Origin: Gimesia aquarii
Lineage (GTDB): Bacteria; Planctomycetota; Planctomycetia; Planctomycetales; Planctomycetaceae
DNA length: 64,000 nt
Assembly: GCF_007748195.1 (NCBI RefSeq)
Contig: NZ_CP037920.1
Location: 4,167,800 to 4,231,799 of the forward strand
Direction: 5' to 3'
Numbering within the stretch: the first letter of the stretch is position 1; each line of letters begins with the position of its first letter. Both the position numbers and the translations under genes were made by a program. The notes beneath the pieces are model-generated. The model searched no databases. It worked only from the letters and a program-made list of their open reading frames with translations, and was not told the DNA's origin. Positions 35,897-45,640 of this stretch are shown piece by piece.

Positions 35897-36577
35897 ATGC
35901 CAACAGTGGTACTTATCCGTCCTGGTTGTACTGACTTTGATCGAGATGAGCGGATTCAAGGAACCTTGGACCTTCCCCTGAACGAAAAAGGGGAAGAACA
36001 AGTTAAAAATCTCGTGTCGAAAATTGAAGATTTTGGTATTGAGACCATCATTACCTCTTCTTCTGAACCCGCACTTTCAACATCTGCACAATTAGGTGAG
36101 AATCTCGGCGTCCCTGTAAAAGAGAAAGCAGGATTGAAGAACCTAAATCAAGGGCTCTGGCAAGGTCTCGAGTATGAAGAAGTTCGCCGAAAATACCCCA
36201 AACTATTCAAACAGTGGGCTGAATCTCCAGAAACGGTATGTCCTCCTGAAGGTGAATTGGCATCAGAGGCTGTTAAGCGGGTCCAAAAAACACTTCAGAA
36301 GTACTTAAAAAAGAAACAAAACTTTGCGATTGTCGCTTCAGAGCCTCTGGCTTCAATTATTTCCAACGTCTTACGAAATAATAAAGAAGAACAGATCTCA
36401 TTTGAGCATAATGGGCGATCTTGTCAGGATGAATTATTTGAAATTCTTGAATCACCCCCGAAAAAAAGTGATTTAACACAAGTAAGCTCTGACGATCAAT
36501 CACTACAGAAGGGGGCGCATGAAGATAACGAACCTCCATTACAAAAAGTGGCAGTTCGAGGAGGCCAAATAAAATGA
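35897..36577 (+). CDS. Histidine-phosphatase-fold pseudoenzyme
   Basis: 226 residues. The fold is recognisable from [20 protein letters not shown] followed by [12 protein letters not shown], which aligns with the RHG...QGxxDxPL start of phosphoglycerate-mutase-like phosphatases, and from [13 protein letters not shown] at the usual Glu region. The catalytic residues are lost: RHG is RPG (His to Pro at residue 9), the SPLxRAxxTA arginine region reads [10 protein letters not shown], and the second histidine (normally SHGG) reads ASEPLAS. It cannot form the phosphohistidine intermediate and so is presumably not a phosphatase. A basic/acidic tail of about 40 residues follows. Its last codons overlap accD as ATGA, pointing to a coupled, perhaps regulatory or structural, role. 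Confidence 0.85.
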   Translation: MPTVVLIRPGCTDFDRDERIQGTLDLPLNEKGEEQVKNLVSKIEDFGIETIITSSSEPALSTSAQLGENLGVPVKEKAGLKNLNQGLWQGLEYEEVRRKYPKLFKQWAESPETVCPPEGELASEAVKRVQKTLQKYLKKKQNFAIVASEPLASIISNVLRNNKEEQISFEHNGRSCQDELFEILESPPKKSDLTQVSSDDQSLQKGAHEDNEPPLQKVAVRGGQIK

Positions 36578-37428
36578 GTTCTACGCCCAAATCTAACATC
36601 GATTCATGGTTAAGCCATTCTTCTCGCCCAAAGCGAGGCGTTCCAGAAGGTTTATGGTTACGCTGTACTTCTTGTAACGCAACGGTCTTCAGAAAGCAGG
36701 TTGAACAAGGATTGGGACTTTGCCCTGAATGCGACCATCATTTTTATATTTCTGCCTATACCCGTATCCAACAACTACTTGATCCAGATAGTTTTGAAGA
36801 ATGGTTTACAAATTTAACTGCAGGTGACCCATTAGAATTTGCAGATAAGAATAAAACATACAAAGATCGACTCGTTATTGAACAGAAGAAAACGGGAATG
36901 AAAGATGCCTGTGTCGTAGGGCGCGGATATATGCGAGGCCGCCCCCTTGTCGTTGGTATCACAGACTCCTCTTTCATCATGGGTAGTATGGGTTCTGTTG
37001 TAGGAGAAAAACTGACTCGAGCAATCGAAAACGCGACTGAATTGAAACTTCCACTGATTATTATTAGTGGCTCTGGAGGAGGCGCACGAATGCACGAGGG
37101 AATTTTCTCTTTAATGCAAATGGGTAAAGTCTCGGCAGCATTAGGACGTTATCAGGAAAAGGGCGGGTTATTCATCTCGGTATTAACAAACCCGACAATG
37201 GGCGGCGTTGCTGCCAGCTTCGCTTCTCTGGGAGATATTGTCGTTGCTGAGCCAAAGGCTCTAGTAGGCTTTGCCGGCCCGCGTGTTGTACAAGCGACGG
37301 TAAAAATGACGCTTCCCGACGGTTTTCAAACTAGTGAATTTCTGCTTGAACATGGATTTGTTGATCGGATTATCTCCAGACCCCGACTTCGATCTGAATT
37401 GGCACGCCTCATCGATTACTGCGTCTGA
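36574..37428 (+). CDS. accD: Acetyl-CoA carboxylase carboxyltransferase subunit beta
   Basis: 284 residues, the usual AccD length. The N-terminal zinc ribbon is intact, with C31 and C34 in RCTSCN and C50 and C53 in LCPECDHH. The crotonase-like core carries [20 protein letters not shown] and [17 protein letters not shown], which form the oxyanion hole and CoA site, and GFAGPRVVQ. With AccA (not in the window) it transfers CO2 from biotin to acetyl-CoA in the first step of fatty acid synthesis. The start overlaps the preceding pseudophosphatase gene by four bases (ATGA). Genes fabI-like and fabF-like lie elsewhere in the window. Confidence 0.97.
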   Translation: MSSTPKSNIDSWLSHSSRPKRGVPEGLWLRCTSCNATVFRKQVEQGLGLCPECDHHFYISAYTRIQQLLDPDSFEEWFTNLTAGDPLEFADKNKTYKDRLVIEQKKTGMKDACVVGRGYMRGRPLVVGITDSSFIMGSMGSVVGEKLTRAIENATELKLPLIIISGSGGGARMHEGIFSLMQMGKVSAALGRYQEKGGLFISVLTNPTMGGVAASFASLGDIVVAEPKALVGFAGPRVVQATVKMTLPDGFQTSEFLLEHGFVDRIISRPRLRSELARLIDYCV

Positions 37429-37593
37429 TTTGAAGTGGAAACTCGCTTTATTTTGAAATAATGCTCTAGGCTATCACCAATCTGGTGAAACTTCAGGTTT
37501 AGAATCCAGCGCTTTTGGTAGCGCCCGCTTTGCGTCTGCTTACGAAGCCAATTATACTATCTGTGTTGGGCTGATTAATTTCTTATGAGCTTA

Positions 37594-37616
37594 GGATTCA
37601 GAATGATCCTGAATCC
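37594..37616 (+). other. Hairpin in the leader of the kinase gene
   Basis: GGATTCAG (37594-37601) pairs perfectly with CTGAATCC (37609-37616) across a 7-base loop. It ends 23 bases before the kinase ATG and is not followed by a T-run, so it is not a typical terminator. It could affect translation of the kinase or be fortuitous. Confidence 0.5.
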
Positions 37617-37639
37617 ACTCCTTGCTTTCTGGTGGATGC

Positions 37640-38830
37640 ATGAATTTTCTTAATCGATTCTTTTCAAAAGAGCCCAAAATACCACGCGTCAATATTAAAA
37701 AACGCTTTGAGTTGATTGGACGCGTAGGGCAGGGAAGCATGTCCAAAGTATGGCGGGCCAGAGACTCACAATCCGGAAGAGTTGTGGCTCTTAAAGTATT
37801 GCATAAACAAAAAACATTAGAGCTCGAATCCCGTTTTGTCGGACTTAATAAACCAAAAGAAGGAGAAATTGCTGTTCAGCTGAATCATCCTCATATTGTT
37901 AAAACTTTTGAGCATGGTCTTACAACCGAAGGTGAACAATTCCTGGTTATGGAATTCGTTGAAGGCTATAGCCTTAGTTTTTTGGTAGAAGCACAAAATG
38001 AGGATATGCGTACGAATTGCCTGAAATATATGATTCAGCTCGGAGAGGCCATTAAGCATTTCCATGAAGAAAACTGGATTCATAGGGATATCTGTCCGCG
38101 AAATATTCTGGTAAGTAATGACCACGAATTAAAGCTGATTGACTTTGGATTAGTTGTTCCGAATACAGGTCCCTTTCTCCAACCAGGAAACCGCACGGGA
38201 ACTGCAGCCTACATGGCTCCAGAACTCATCAAACGCCAAAAAACAAGCCAGAAAATAGATATCTTCTCATACTCAGTAACATGTTACGAGATGCTCACTA
38301 AAAGATTACCTTGGGAAGCAGCAGAAACACTGGACGCAGTTCTACAACACATCAACACTCCACCAGAAAGTATTCAACAACTTCTGCCGAATCTCAATCC
38401 ACAGGTGGCAGATGCGATCATGAAAGGACTGGAGCTCTATCCGCAAGATCGCTGGCAAACCATTGAAGATATGTTAAAACCTCTGAGAGCCGCATTAAAG
38501 GTAAATCAAAAACTTGTTGAGTCAAAGACAACTCCATCACTTCAGGCCGATCACTCAACTCCAAAAACTTCTTCAAAACCCAAAAGAAAAAGAAGCGTTT
38601 CTGACAAACCAACTCATAGAGCAAATCGGCGCCGTAAATCTAAGAAGAAAAATAAAACTTCTGATTCTTTTGATTTGCGTCAGGATCAAACACCCCCAGA
38701 AGTAGAATCACCGGTACTCTCAGATCGACAAGAACAACAAGCTCAGGATCCCGCTGTAAAATCCAATCGTCCACCAAAGAAAAAAACTTCTTCCAAACCT
38801 ATTCCTAAAAATCCTGACGAGACTATCTGA
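37640..38830 (+). CDS. Protein kinase with atypical catalytic loop and basic tail
   Basis: 396 residues from the ATG at 37640, which has GGTGG nearby; a TTG at 37622 gives six more residues. The kinase domain spans about 20-285. The glycine loop is GRVGQGSMSKV, the ATP lysine is in VVALKVL, the catalytic loop is HRDICPRN, the magnesium motif is DFG and the activation segment ends GTAAYMAPE. The catalytic loop has Cys where Ser/Thr kinases have Lys and has Arg four residues after the Asp, which resembles tyrosine kinases. The last 110 residues are a low-complexity Lys/Arg/Ser/Pro tail with no membrane segment, so the protein is cytoplasmic and might bind nucleic acid or acidic surfaces. Its neighbours give no target. 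Confidence 0.85.
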   Translation: MNFLNRFFSKEPKIPRVNIKKRFELIGRVGQGSMSKVWRARDSQSGRVVALKVLHKQKTLELESRFVGLNKPKEGEIAVQLNHPHIVKTFEHGLTTEGEQFLVMEFVEGYSLSFLVEAQNEDMRTNCLKYMIQLGEAIKHFHEENWIHRDICPRNILVSNDHELKLIDFGLVVPNTGPFLQPGNRTGTAAYMAPELIKRQKTSQKIDIFSYSVTCYEMLTKRLPWEAAETLDAVLQHINTPPESIQQLLPNLNPQVADAIMKGLELYPQDRWQTIEDMLKPLRAALKVNQKLVESKTTPSLQADHSTPKTSSKPKRKRSVSDKPTHRANRRRKSKKKNKTSDSFDLRQDQTPPEVESPVLSDRQEQQAQDPAVKSNRPPKKKTSSKPIPKNPDETI

Positions 38831-38910
38831 AATCATCTCATCTAAAATTGATAATTACACGATGATATAGATTTAGTATTTGTTTCATATTTTACCAATT
38901 GATCAAGTTC

Positions 38911-40881
38911 ATGCCCCTTTCTCCCAGTTCGAACCAATCTCAGCATTTGTTATCACTTAATGCAGCCCAACGTGAAGCAGCCACAACACTCTTAGGACCG
39001 CTTCTCGTTTTAGCAGGAGCAGGTACTGGAAAAACCAGAGTGATTACTTATCGCATGGTAGAGCTCATTCGAAATGGTGTTTCGCCGGACAAAATACTCT
39101 CTGTTACATTCACGAATAAAGCGGCGCGCGAAATGCAGGAGCGGACAGCAGATCTATTGGGAAAAAGACCGTCCGCCAAGCCCTTTATTTCTACATTCCA
39201 TTCGCTCTGTGTTCGTATTCTGAGAGAAGAAATTTCCCTGCTGGGCTACCCTCAAAAGTTTGTAATTTATGACCGGGGAGATCAAGAATCTGCGGCACGT
39301 TCTGCATTAAGAGATATACGGGTCACTGACAAAAGCCTACGTCCTGGTGATCTTCTTACGCGTATCAGCGGCTGGAAAATGTCTAATGTTACACCAGAAG
39401 AAGCAACGAACTATACCGAAAATGACTTTGACTTTCTGGCCGCAATGGCATATCGAAAATATCAGACCAAACTGCGATCAAGCGGCGCTGTAGACTTTGA
39501 TGATTTGTTAATGTTGACGAATGAACTTTTTTCGAAGTTTCCCGAAGTGCTGGAAAGAAGCCAGGGTAAGTTCGAGTATGTTCAAATTGATGAGTATCAA
39601 GATACAAATCTCTCCCAATTCAATCTGATTCGTGCACTTGTAAAGCCGCATCAAAACTTATGCGTTGTCGGCGATGACGACCAATCTATTTATGGTTGGC
39701 GTGGAGCTGAAGTACGGCATATTCTTGGTTTTCAACAACAGTTCCCTGGTGCAAGTGTAGTACGACTTGAAAACAACTATCGTTGTACAGACAAAATTAT
39801 AGATCTTGCCAATCGTCTTGTTTCCCATAATCGTGATCGACACAAAAAACAATTAATCGCACATAAAAAACAGGGTTCACCCGTTCGATTTCTCGAACTA
39901 TCTGATGAACTAACCGAAGCAGAAAAAGTGGTTGGTGAAATTCGATATCTGCACGAATCTCAAGATATTCCCTTACGTGATTTTGCGATTCTCTTTCGTA
40001 CGAATGAACAACCGAGAGTTTTTGAAACAGAATTTCGTCGTACCAATGTACGTTATCAACTTATTGGTAGTCAGTCATTTTTTGATCGTCGTGAGATTCG
40101 CGATTTATTAGCATACCTGAAAACACTAGCATTCCCGCATGATGAACTATCCATGCTAAGAATTATTAATACTCCTGCACGTGGAATTGGAAATAGTACA
40201 ATCGAAAAACTCGTGAACCAATCTGTGAAAGGAGGAAGTCACTTTTGGGACACAGTCGCCTCAGCACAAAAAACGAATGAACTCAGCAGTCGTGCTAGTA
40301 CGGCTTTGGATGGATTTCATAATCTGCTAAAACAATTTCGTTCACGCTTAAATCGAAAACCCGATGATCTTGCAGTAATCATGCAAGACTTAATTAAAGA
40401 GATTGATTATGAATCAGAAATAAAAAAACAATACAAAACATCAGAGCAGCAACAGGCAAGAATCGTCGTTCTGGAACAATTTATTGAATCAATCAAAGAA
40501 TACTGTCAGCGAACCAGTGATCCAACCCCAATCGGTTTTCTAGAAGAAACGGCATTGGGAGACCGAGACAATTTGAACGAAAAAGAAGATCAGCTGGCAC
40601 AAGATGCGGTCAAGTTGATGACTTTGCATAGTGCCAAGGGACTTGAATTTCCGCGGGTTTATTTGGTCGGTATGGAAGAAGGCCTGTTGCCGCATAAACG
40701 CTCAGTAGAGGGAACTGATTCTGAGATTGCAGAAGAAAGACGGGTCGCCTATGTCGGCATCACTCGTGCCCAAGACTACTTGACCTTAAGTCGCGCTGCC
40801 ACACGAACCAAGTGGGGAAAAAAGCAACCCACACTTCCATCTCGATTTCTATTTGAAATGCAAAGCACCGAGGAAGATTGA
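38911..40881 (+). CDS. UvrD/PcrA-family superfamily I DNA helicase
   Basis: 656 residues from the ATG at 38911; a TTG at 38899 would add four. All helicase motifs are present: LNAAQREAA (Q motif), AGAGTGKTRVI (Walker A), TFTNKAAREM (Ia), DEYQDTN (II), GDDDQSIYGWRGA (III), LENNYRC (IV), TLHSAKGLEFPRVYLVGMEE (V) and EERRVAYVGITRA (VI). The length is somewhat shorter than E. coli UvrD (720) but typical for PcrA-like proteins that lack the C-terminal Tudor-like tail. It unwinds DNA 3' to 5' in excision repair and removes obstacles from forks. It cannot be assigned to PcrA versus Rep by sequence alone. Confidence 0.94.
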   Translation: MPLSPSSNQSQHLLSLNAAQREAATTLLGPLLVLAGAGTGKTRVITYRMVELIRNGVSPDKILSVTFTNKAAREMQERTADLLGKRPSAKPFISTFHSLCVRILREEISLLGYPQKFVIYDRGDQESAARSALRDIRVTDKSLRPGDLLTRISGWKMSNVTPEEATNYTENDFDFLAAMAYRKYQTKLRSSGAVDFDDLLMLTNELFSKFPEVLERSQGKFEYVQIDEYQDTNLSQFNLIRALVKPHQNLCVVGDDDQSIYGWRGAEVRHILGFQQQFPGASVVRLENNYRCTDKIIDLANRLVSHNRDRHKKQLIAHKKQGSPVRFLELSDELTEAEKVVGEIRYLHESQDIPLRDFAILFRTNEQPRVFETEFRRTNVRYQLIGSQSFFDRREIRDLLAYLKTLAFPHDELSMLRIINTPARGIGNSTIEKLVNQSVKGGSHFWDTVASAQKTNELSSRASTALDGFHNLLKQFRSRLNRKPDDLAVIMQDLIKEIDYESEIKKQYKTSEQQQARIVVLEQFIESIKEYCQRTSDPTPIGFLEETALGDRDNLNEKEDQLAQDAVKLMTLHSAKGLEFPRVYLVGMEEGLLPHKRSVEGTDSEIAEERRVAYVGITRAQDYLTLSRAATRTKWGKKQPTLPSRFLFEMQSTEED

Positions 40882-40901
40882 AGGACTTTCAGACGTGCTC
40901 T

Positions 40902-42770
40902 CTAATTAGAATTCTCTACATGGGCCCGTTTATGTTTTATTAATTGCTGGTTGTAATAACCAATCATTTCTTTACGAGTGAGCATTCCCAGCAGAATTCC
41001 GGGGTCATTCTGATCTACAACAGGTAATGCCTCGACATTGATCGCAGTAAATCGTTGTAAAGCTGTATTCAAATCATCATCAGGGCTGATCTTCGCAAAA
41101 TCGGGTTTCATGATATCACGTGCCAGAGCCAACTTCCAAATCGTCTCATCATACAAGTAAGCCCGTACATCATCCTCAGAAAAAATTCCGACCATTTTCC
41201 CGTCCTTGTCAATCACAGGAAAATAATGTTGCTGTGTTCCAGCTAGGGAATGTACGATTTCATCCAATGATTTGGATTCAGGAATTAACTGTATCTTTCT
41301 TCCTGGATCAAATACGTCCGAAATGCGACTACCTTCAAGAACATCAACTAGAAAGTCCCCACGATGCGCGGGTGAGTCAAGTCGACTGGGATACTGCTTT
41401 TGATACAGATGCACTTTCTGGCAGAGTACAAAACACAATGTTGACGCGAGCATGGTCGGTAATAGCAGGGCATAATTCCCAGTAATTTCAGAAACCATAA
41501 TAATCGTCGATATCGGTGCATGCGCAGCCCCGGCAAAGAATCCAGCCATTCCAACAAGACCAAATGCTTCTGGTTGTGTGATTAAATCAGGCCAAAGCTG
41601 CTGAAAAAAGAGGCCCGTTGCCGTACCTACACAACCACCAATAATCATCGATGGGCCAAAAACGCCTCCAGAGCCTCCTGATCCAATCGTCAACGATGTC
41701 GTAAATATTTTCACAAAGGCAATAGAGAGCAAGAGGGGAATCCCCAAACTTTTTGCTGAAGTCAATGCATCTTGGAGAAAACCATATCCCGTTGATAGAA
41801 CTGCTAATGCACGCACATCCTTGCCGTAAAGATAATACATCCCAATACCAACCAACCCAGTTAAAAAGGCCCCGATCGCTGGTCTAAACATAGGCTTAAT
41901 TGGTAATTTTTTGAATAACCCGGCCGTGCCATAAAATGTCTTAACGTAAAATGCCGCAGAGAGGCTAAGGATAATTGACAAAATCGTGTAGGGAATTAAT
42001 TCTCCGTGAGAATCAACACTATGATGTAAGCCATTACCAAAAAGAGGTAAAAATTGGAGGTCCGCCGGTAATGAAAGGCAATAGACGGAGTAAGCAATAA
42101 TAGAAGACATCGCTGCAGGAACGATGACATCAGACTCGAAATCAGCGTCACTATAGAGAATCTCTGCGGCGAATAACGCTCCCGCCAGAGGAGCACGAAA
42201 AATCGCTCCAATACCTGCACCGACTCCCGCCGCCAGTAAAATCCTACGATCGCGTTCTGAAAGCTTTAAAGCGGATGCTACCCATGAACCAAAACCAGCA
42301 CCGATTTGCGCAATTGGTCCTTCGCGTCCGCCAGACCCTCCTGTTCCCAAAGTCAGCGCGGAAGCAATCGTTTTGACAATCGGAACACGGAGAGGAATCA
42401 TTCCACGTTTCGTATGAAAGGCGTCAATCGCAGCGTCTGTTCCATGGCCTTCTGCTTCCGGAGCAAAATTGTAGACGATAACCCCTGAAGCCAATCCTCC
42501 TAAGGTAATGATCAGTAACACTAACCAAGGCGAAAAGATTGCCTCGTTTCCTTCGGTTTCAAATATAGTATGTTCGCCGATTGTTTGTGGATCATCAAAG
42601 CCGGCAATAGAAACAAGAGAATAATGTTCGACAAACTGAATCAGGGCATCGAAGGTGATTGCCCCAAGACCTGCCACAATTCCAATCAGACAGGAAAGAA
42701 CAAACCATTTGCCACTGGTTCTCAGATCAAAGAATTTGAGTAGTGAACTCAATTTTTTAATAGGTATCAT
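40902..42770 (-). CDS. ClC-family chloride channel/antiporter with CBS domains
   Basis: 622 residues. About ten or more membrane helices run through the first 450 residues. Signature segments are the selectivity-filter motif as GGSGGREGPIAQIGAG, the later GSGGSGGVFGPSMIIGG, and the N-terminal-side AEGHGTDAAIDAFH that replaces the usual GSGIPE. The last 150 residues hold two CBS domains (QLIPESKSLDEIVHSL and IMKPDFAKISPDDDLNTALQ), which bind nucleotides and regulate transport. The gating glutamate is in the GREGP motif. Whether it is a channel or a 2Cl-/H+ exchanger cannot be told without alignment. It converges with the helicase gene, 20 bases apart. Confidence 0.92.
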   Translation of the reverse strand: MIPIKKLSSLLKFFDLRTSGKWFVLSCLIGIVAGLGAITFDALIQFVEHYSLVSIAGFDDPQTIGEHTIFETEGNEAIFSPWLVLLIITLGGLASGVIVYNFAPEAEGHGTDAAIDAFHTKRGMIPLRVPIVKTIASALTLGTGGSGGREGPIAQIGAGFGSWVASALKLSERDRRILLAAGVGAGIGAIFRAPLAGALFAAEILYSDADFESDVIVPAAMSSIIAYSVYCLSLPADLQFLPLFGNGLHHSVDSHGELIPYTILSIILSLSAAFYVKTFYGTAGLFKKLPIKPMFRPAIGAFLTGLVGIGMYYLYGKDVRALAVLSTGYGFLQDALTSAKSLGIPLLLSIAFVKIFTTSLTIGSGGSGGVFGPSMIIGGCVGTATGLFFQQLWPDLITQPEAFGLVGMAGFFAGAAHAPISTIIMVSEITGNYALLLPTMLASTLCFVLCQKVHLYQKQYPSRLDSPAHRGDFLVDVLEGSRISDVFDPGRKIQLIPESKSLDEIVHSLAGTQQHYFPVIDKDGKMVGIFSEDDVRAYLYDETIWKLALARDIMKPDFAKISPDDDLNTALQRFTAINVEALPVVDQNDPGILLGMLTRKEMIGYYNQQLIKHKRAHVENSN

Positions 42771-43008
42771 TTTTAATTTACAATAAAACCAGACGTTATT
42801 GTCGTGAGGAAATTCCTAAGAATACTGAAGAAAATTGTATTGTTTCACCTTTAGAAGTGCAGGCTTGATCAAGTCTTCGTGATTTTTTATTTTTCAGACT
42901 CAGCTATACAGTCTATTAGCGACTTGGCGACTTCAAAGGAGTTTGTCATACTTTACAGGGTTTTAACGGAGTTGCATCTCCATTTCGATATATTTTATTT
43001 GAGTCAAC

Positions 43009-43746
43009 GTGGAAATTTCCCAGTTTTATTTAGGTATCGAAACATCAGAACGAAGCGGATCAATTGCGATCCTCAGTTCTGCCCAGCAAATTGTGCAAAA
43101 TAAATTACAGCAACAGGGACGAAAACACGCGCAAACTCTGGTCGCTGAAGTAAAAAAACTATTAAATCAACTGGAATTAAGTCCTGACCAAATTACCGGC
43201 ATTGGTGTGAGCATAGGACCTGGCAGCTTTACGGGATTGAGAATTGGCGCCACTTTCGCAAAAACATTCGGATACGTAACCGGTTGTCCCGTAATCGGAA
43301 TTGATACATTTGAGGCAATTGCCCTGAATTGCCCGCCTGAAATTAGTGAAACCTATGTGATATCCAATGCACAACGAGGCGATCTTTTTGTTGGCAAGTA
43401 TGTAAAAATCTCAGAATATCAGTGGCAAAGAAGTTCTGAGATTGCATTATGGGAGATTGACAGGTTTTGCCATAGTCTAAAACCAAGAGATACCATCAAC
43501 GGTCCTGGAATCGAGTTACTCCAGACATCATTGCTACCAGAGTGTCGGATACTACAGCCAGAATATAGAAATCCGACTGCATCAAAAATCTCGCTGATTA
43601 CAGCTCAAATCCTACAGAAATCTCAGCCTGCAGAATATGCTTCCCTCAATGAGGTATGGGATCTAACCCCTTTTTATCTGAGGAAAAGTGCGGCCGAAGA
43701 AAAATGGGACGCCCGGCAAAAAAATGACAACGAAAATTATAAATAA
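43009..43746 (+). CDS. tsaB: tRNA threonylcarbamoyladenosine synthesis protein TsaB
   Basis: 245 residues from a GTG start. The opening is FYLGIETSERSGSIAIL, the ASKHA-fold first strand with the conserved IETS-like motif. GIGVSIGPGSFTGLRIGATF is the TsaB hallmark segment, followed by VIGIDTFEAIA and ALNCPP. TsaB is the catalytically inactive partner of TsaD that, with TsaC and TsaE, attaches threonylcarbamoyl to A37 of ANN-decoding tRNAs. The length matches other TsaB proteins. No start ribosome-binding site is obvious; many planctomycete genes lack one. No other tsa gene is in the window. Confidence 0.92.
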   Translation: MEISQFYLGIETSERSGSIAILSSAQQIVQNKLQQQGRKHAQTLVAEVKKLLNQLELSPDQITGIGVSIGPGSFTGLRIGATFAKTFGYVTGCPVIGIDTFEAIALNCPPEISETYVISNAQRGDLFVGKYVKISEYQWQRSSEIALWEIDRFCHSLKPRDTINGPGIELLQTSLLPECRILQPEYRNPTASKISLITAQILQKSQPAEYASLNEVWDLTPFYLRKSAAEEKWDARQKNDNENYK

Positions 43747-44000
43747 ACCCTGTCTCTCCAATATGATCTGTGATAAATAGCACGAAAAACAGTTAATAAA
43801 TTGAGATTTCTCATTTTCTCGAAACAATTTCAAGAACACACTCTCACACCGAATCTTCGTTGGCTATAATATGAGATAAGAAAATGTTCGATTTCAGACT
43901 TACGAGTTTATATACTACCATGACAAACTTGCGAGAGTCTTCTTTTGCTCGTCACTCGTTACCTTTTCACTTTTTCCATTCTTCAGACTGGAGTTGAATT

Positions 44001-44324
44001 ATGGCTCTTTATGAGATTGAAACAAACGCTCATATCATGGTGGGTTGGGCAAATACTCAAGAGGAAGCGGAAAATGCTGCTCAAGAGAATTATCCCGAAG
44101 ATGAGATTCTGAGGGTCACTCGCCGTCCTCGTGATATGTGGGTCATTTCAAAGCGTCTGCTAGGTATTGAAGGGCACACTGAACCTTGTGATATGGCTCG
44201 TGAATGTCTTTTCCGTGCCTCAGGTGATAAAGTACATGCCATTAGACTTTATATGCGAGACACAGGGTCTGATCTGCATGAGGCACAACTGGCAATCGAA
44301 ACCAATATGTCAGTTGGTTGGTAG
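44001..44324 (+). CDS. Small hypothetical protein with L7/L12-like C-terminal helix pair
   Basis: 107 residues. The N-terminal half is acidic, with short strands (EIETNAHIMVGWANTQEEAE, then NAAQENYPED), and contains RVTRRPRDMW. The C-terminal part (KVHAIRLYMRDTGSDLHEAQ followed by LAIE) matches the L7/L12 C-terminal pattern also seen in the membrane protein at 22109. There is no signal peptide or membrane segment. The gene sits 60 bases upstream of the dihydroorotase-like gene and may share its transcript. I do not know the function, but the helix pair suggests protein-protein contact. Confidence 0.7.
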   Translation: MALYEIETNAHIMVGWANTQEEAENAAQENYPEDEILRVTRRPRDMWVISKRLLGIEGHTEPCDMARECLFRASGDKVHAIRLYMRDTGSDLHEAQLAIETNMSVGW

Positions 44325-44384
44325 CCTCCCAGACTAATTCTCAACTTAATACTACACTAGCAAAAGTGGATTGACTTCAATTCA

Positions 44385-45611
44385 ATGATCATACAAGGAA
44401 CTCTTGTCAGTTCTTCAGGCACAGGGAACAACCAAATTCGAATCGAAGACGATCGGATTGTTGAGGTAGGCTCAAACCTGGGTATAGCAGATTTCTCTTT
44501 TTCAGAGCATTGCCTCATTTTTGCTGGCATGGGTGACATCCATATCCATGCCCGAGATGATATTGGCGAATCTCAAACCTATAAAGAAGATTTTTGTACC
44601 GCAAGTGCTGCAGCAATTAATGGTGGTGTTGTACATGTTGCTGACATGCCCAATAATCCTGTTCCTCCTATCACAGATGAAAGCTACCGAGAAAAGGTAC
44701 TACATCTGGAAAAACGAAATCCTACAATTCATTTCACGCTTTATGCAGGCATCGGACCGGGAACGAAACCACTCTCGTTTGCAGTTCCTTATAAAGCGTA
44801 TATGGGCCCCAGCGTTGGAGATCTTTATTTCAAGACTCTGGAGCAACTTGATGAAACCCTTTCTCATTATCGTGGCGCTAACGTAAGCTTTCATTGTGAA
44901 GATCCTGTTTTACTAGAAGAACATGCTGCTGCAGCCACACATGAAGAGAGAAGACCTCCGGAATGTGAAGTTTCCGCGACACGATTCGCTCTCCAAATGA
45001 TTGAAAAGTATGATCTCAAAGGAAAATTATGCCATTATTCTGTAGGTGAAGGGTTACCATTAATTCGGGAAGCGAGAAGCCGTGGCGTAAATGTCACCTG
45101 TGAAGTAACCCCCCATCATTTGTATTTTGATCAATCTGATCTAACTGATCAAAACCGTGGGAAAATGCAAATGAATCCACCATTGCGTACCATTTCAGAT
45201 CGTCAGGCGATGCTGGATGCACTTCGTGATGGGACTCTAGATTATCTCGCTACCGACCATGCTCCCCACACTCTGGACGAAAACGAGCAGGGGGTTTCAG
45301 GACAACCTCACCTGGATACTTACGGTGCGTTTGTGACCTGGCTGATACTCGATCAAAAATTCTCCCCACAGCAAGCGGCTAGCTTTTGTTCTGAAAACCC
45401 CGGAAACTTTGTAAATCCTTACGTTGCTCCCAAGAAGTTCGGAAAAATCGAAGCTGGATATACAGCAAGCCTGACTGTGCTCAACATGAAAGAGCCGATT
45501 ACAATCCAGCGCGAGGACATGAAAACCAAATGCGGTTGGTCTCCTTTTGAAGGAATCACATTCCCCGGTTCCGTCGAATCAGTCTTTGTAGAAGGCCAAA
45601 AAGTACGCTGA
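44385..45611 (+). CDS. Dihydroorotase-like cyclic amidohydrolase
   Basis: 408 residues, typical of class I dihydroorotases. The first metal motif is GMGDIHIHARDDIG, later histidines are in FHCEDPVLL, CHYSVGEG and the catalytic aspartate motif ATDHAPHTLDEN. A substrate-loop NPPLR and the C-terminal NPGNFVNPYVAPKKFG fit PyrC/hydantoinase-type enzymes. Dihydroorotase closes carbamoyl-aspartate to dihydroorotate in pyrimidine synthesis; allantoinase or hydantoinase is the alternative. No other pyrimidine gene is adjacent. The gene ends at a strong terminator shared with convergent secDF. Confidence 0.88.
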   Translation: MIIQGTLVSSSGTGNNQIRIEDDRIVEVGSNLGIADFSFSEHCLIFAGMGDIHIHARDDIGESQTYKEDFCTASAAAINGGVVHVADMPNNPVPPITDESYREKVLHLEKRNPTIHFTLYAGIGPGTKPLSFAVPYKAYMGPSVGDLYFKTLEQLDETLSHYRGANVSFHCEDPVLLEEHAAAATHEERRPPECEVSATRFALQMIEKYDLKGKLCHYSVGEGLPLIREARSRGVNVTCEVTPHHLYFDQSDLTDQNRGKMQMNPPLRTISDRQAMLDALRDGTLDYLATDHAPHTLDENEQGVSGQPHLDTYGAFVTWLILDQKFSPQQAASFCSENPGNFVNPYVAPKKFGKIEAGYTASLTVLNMKEPITIQREDMKTKCGWSPFEGITFPGSVESVFVEGQKVR

Positions 45612-45640
45612 GACCACCTATTTAAAGAGGCGTAAAAAAA

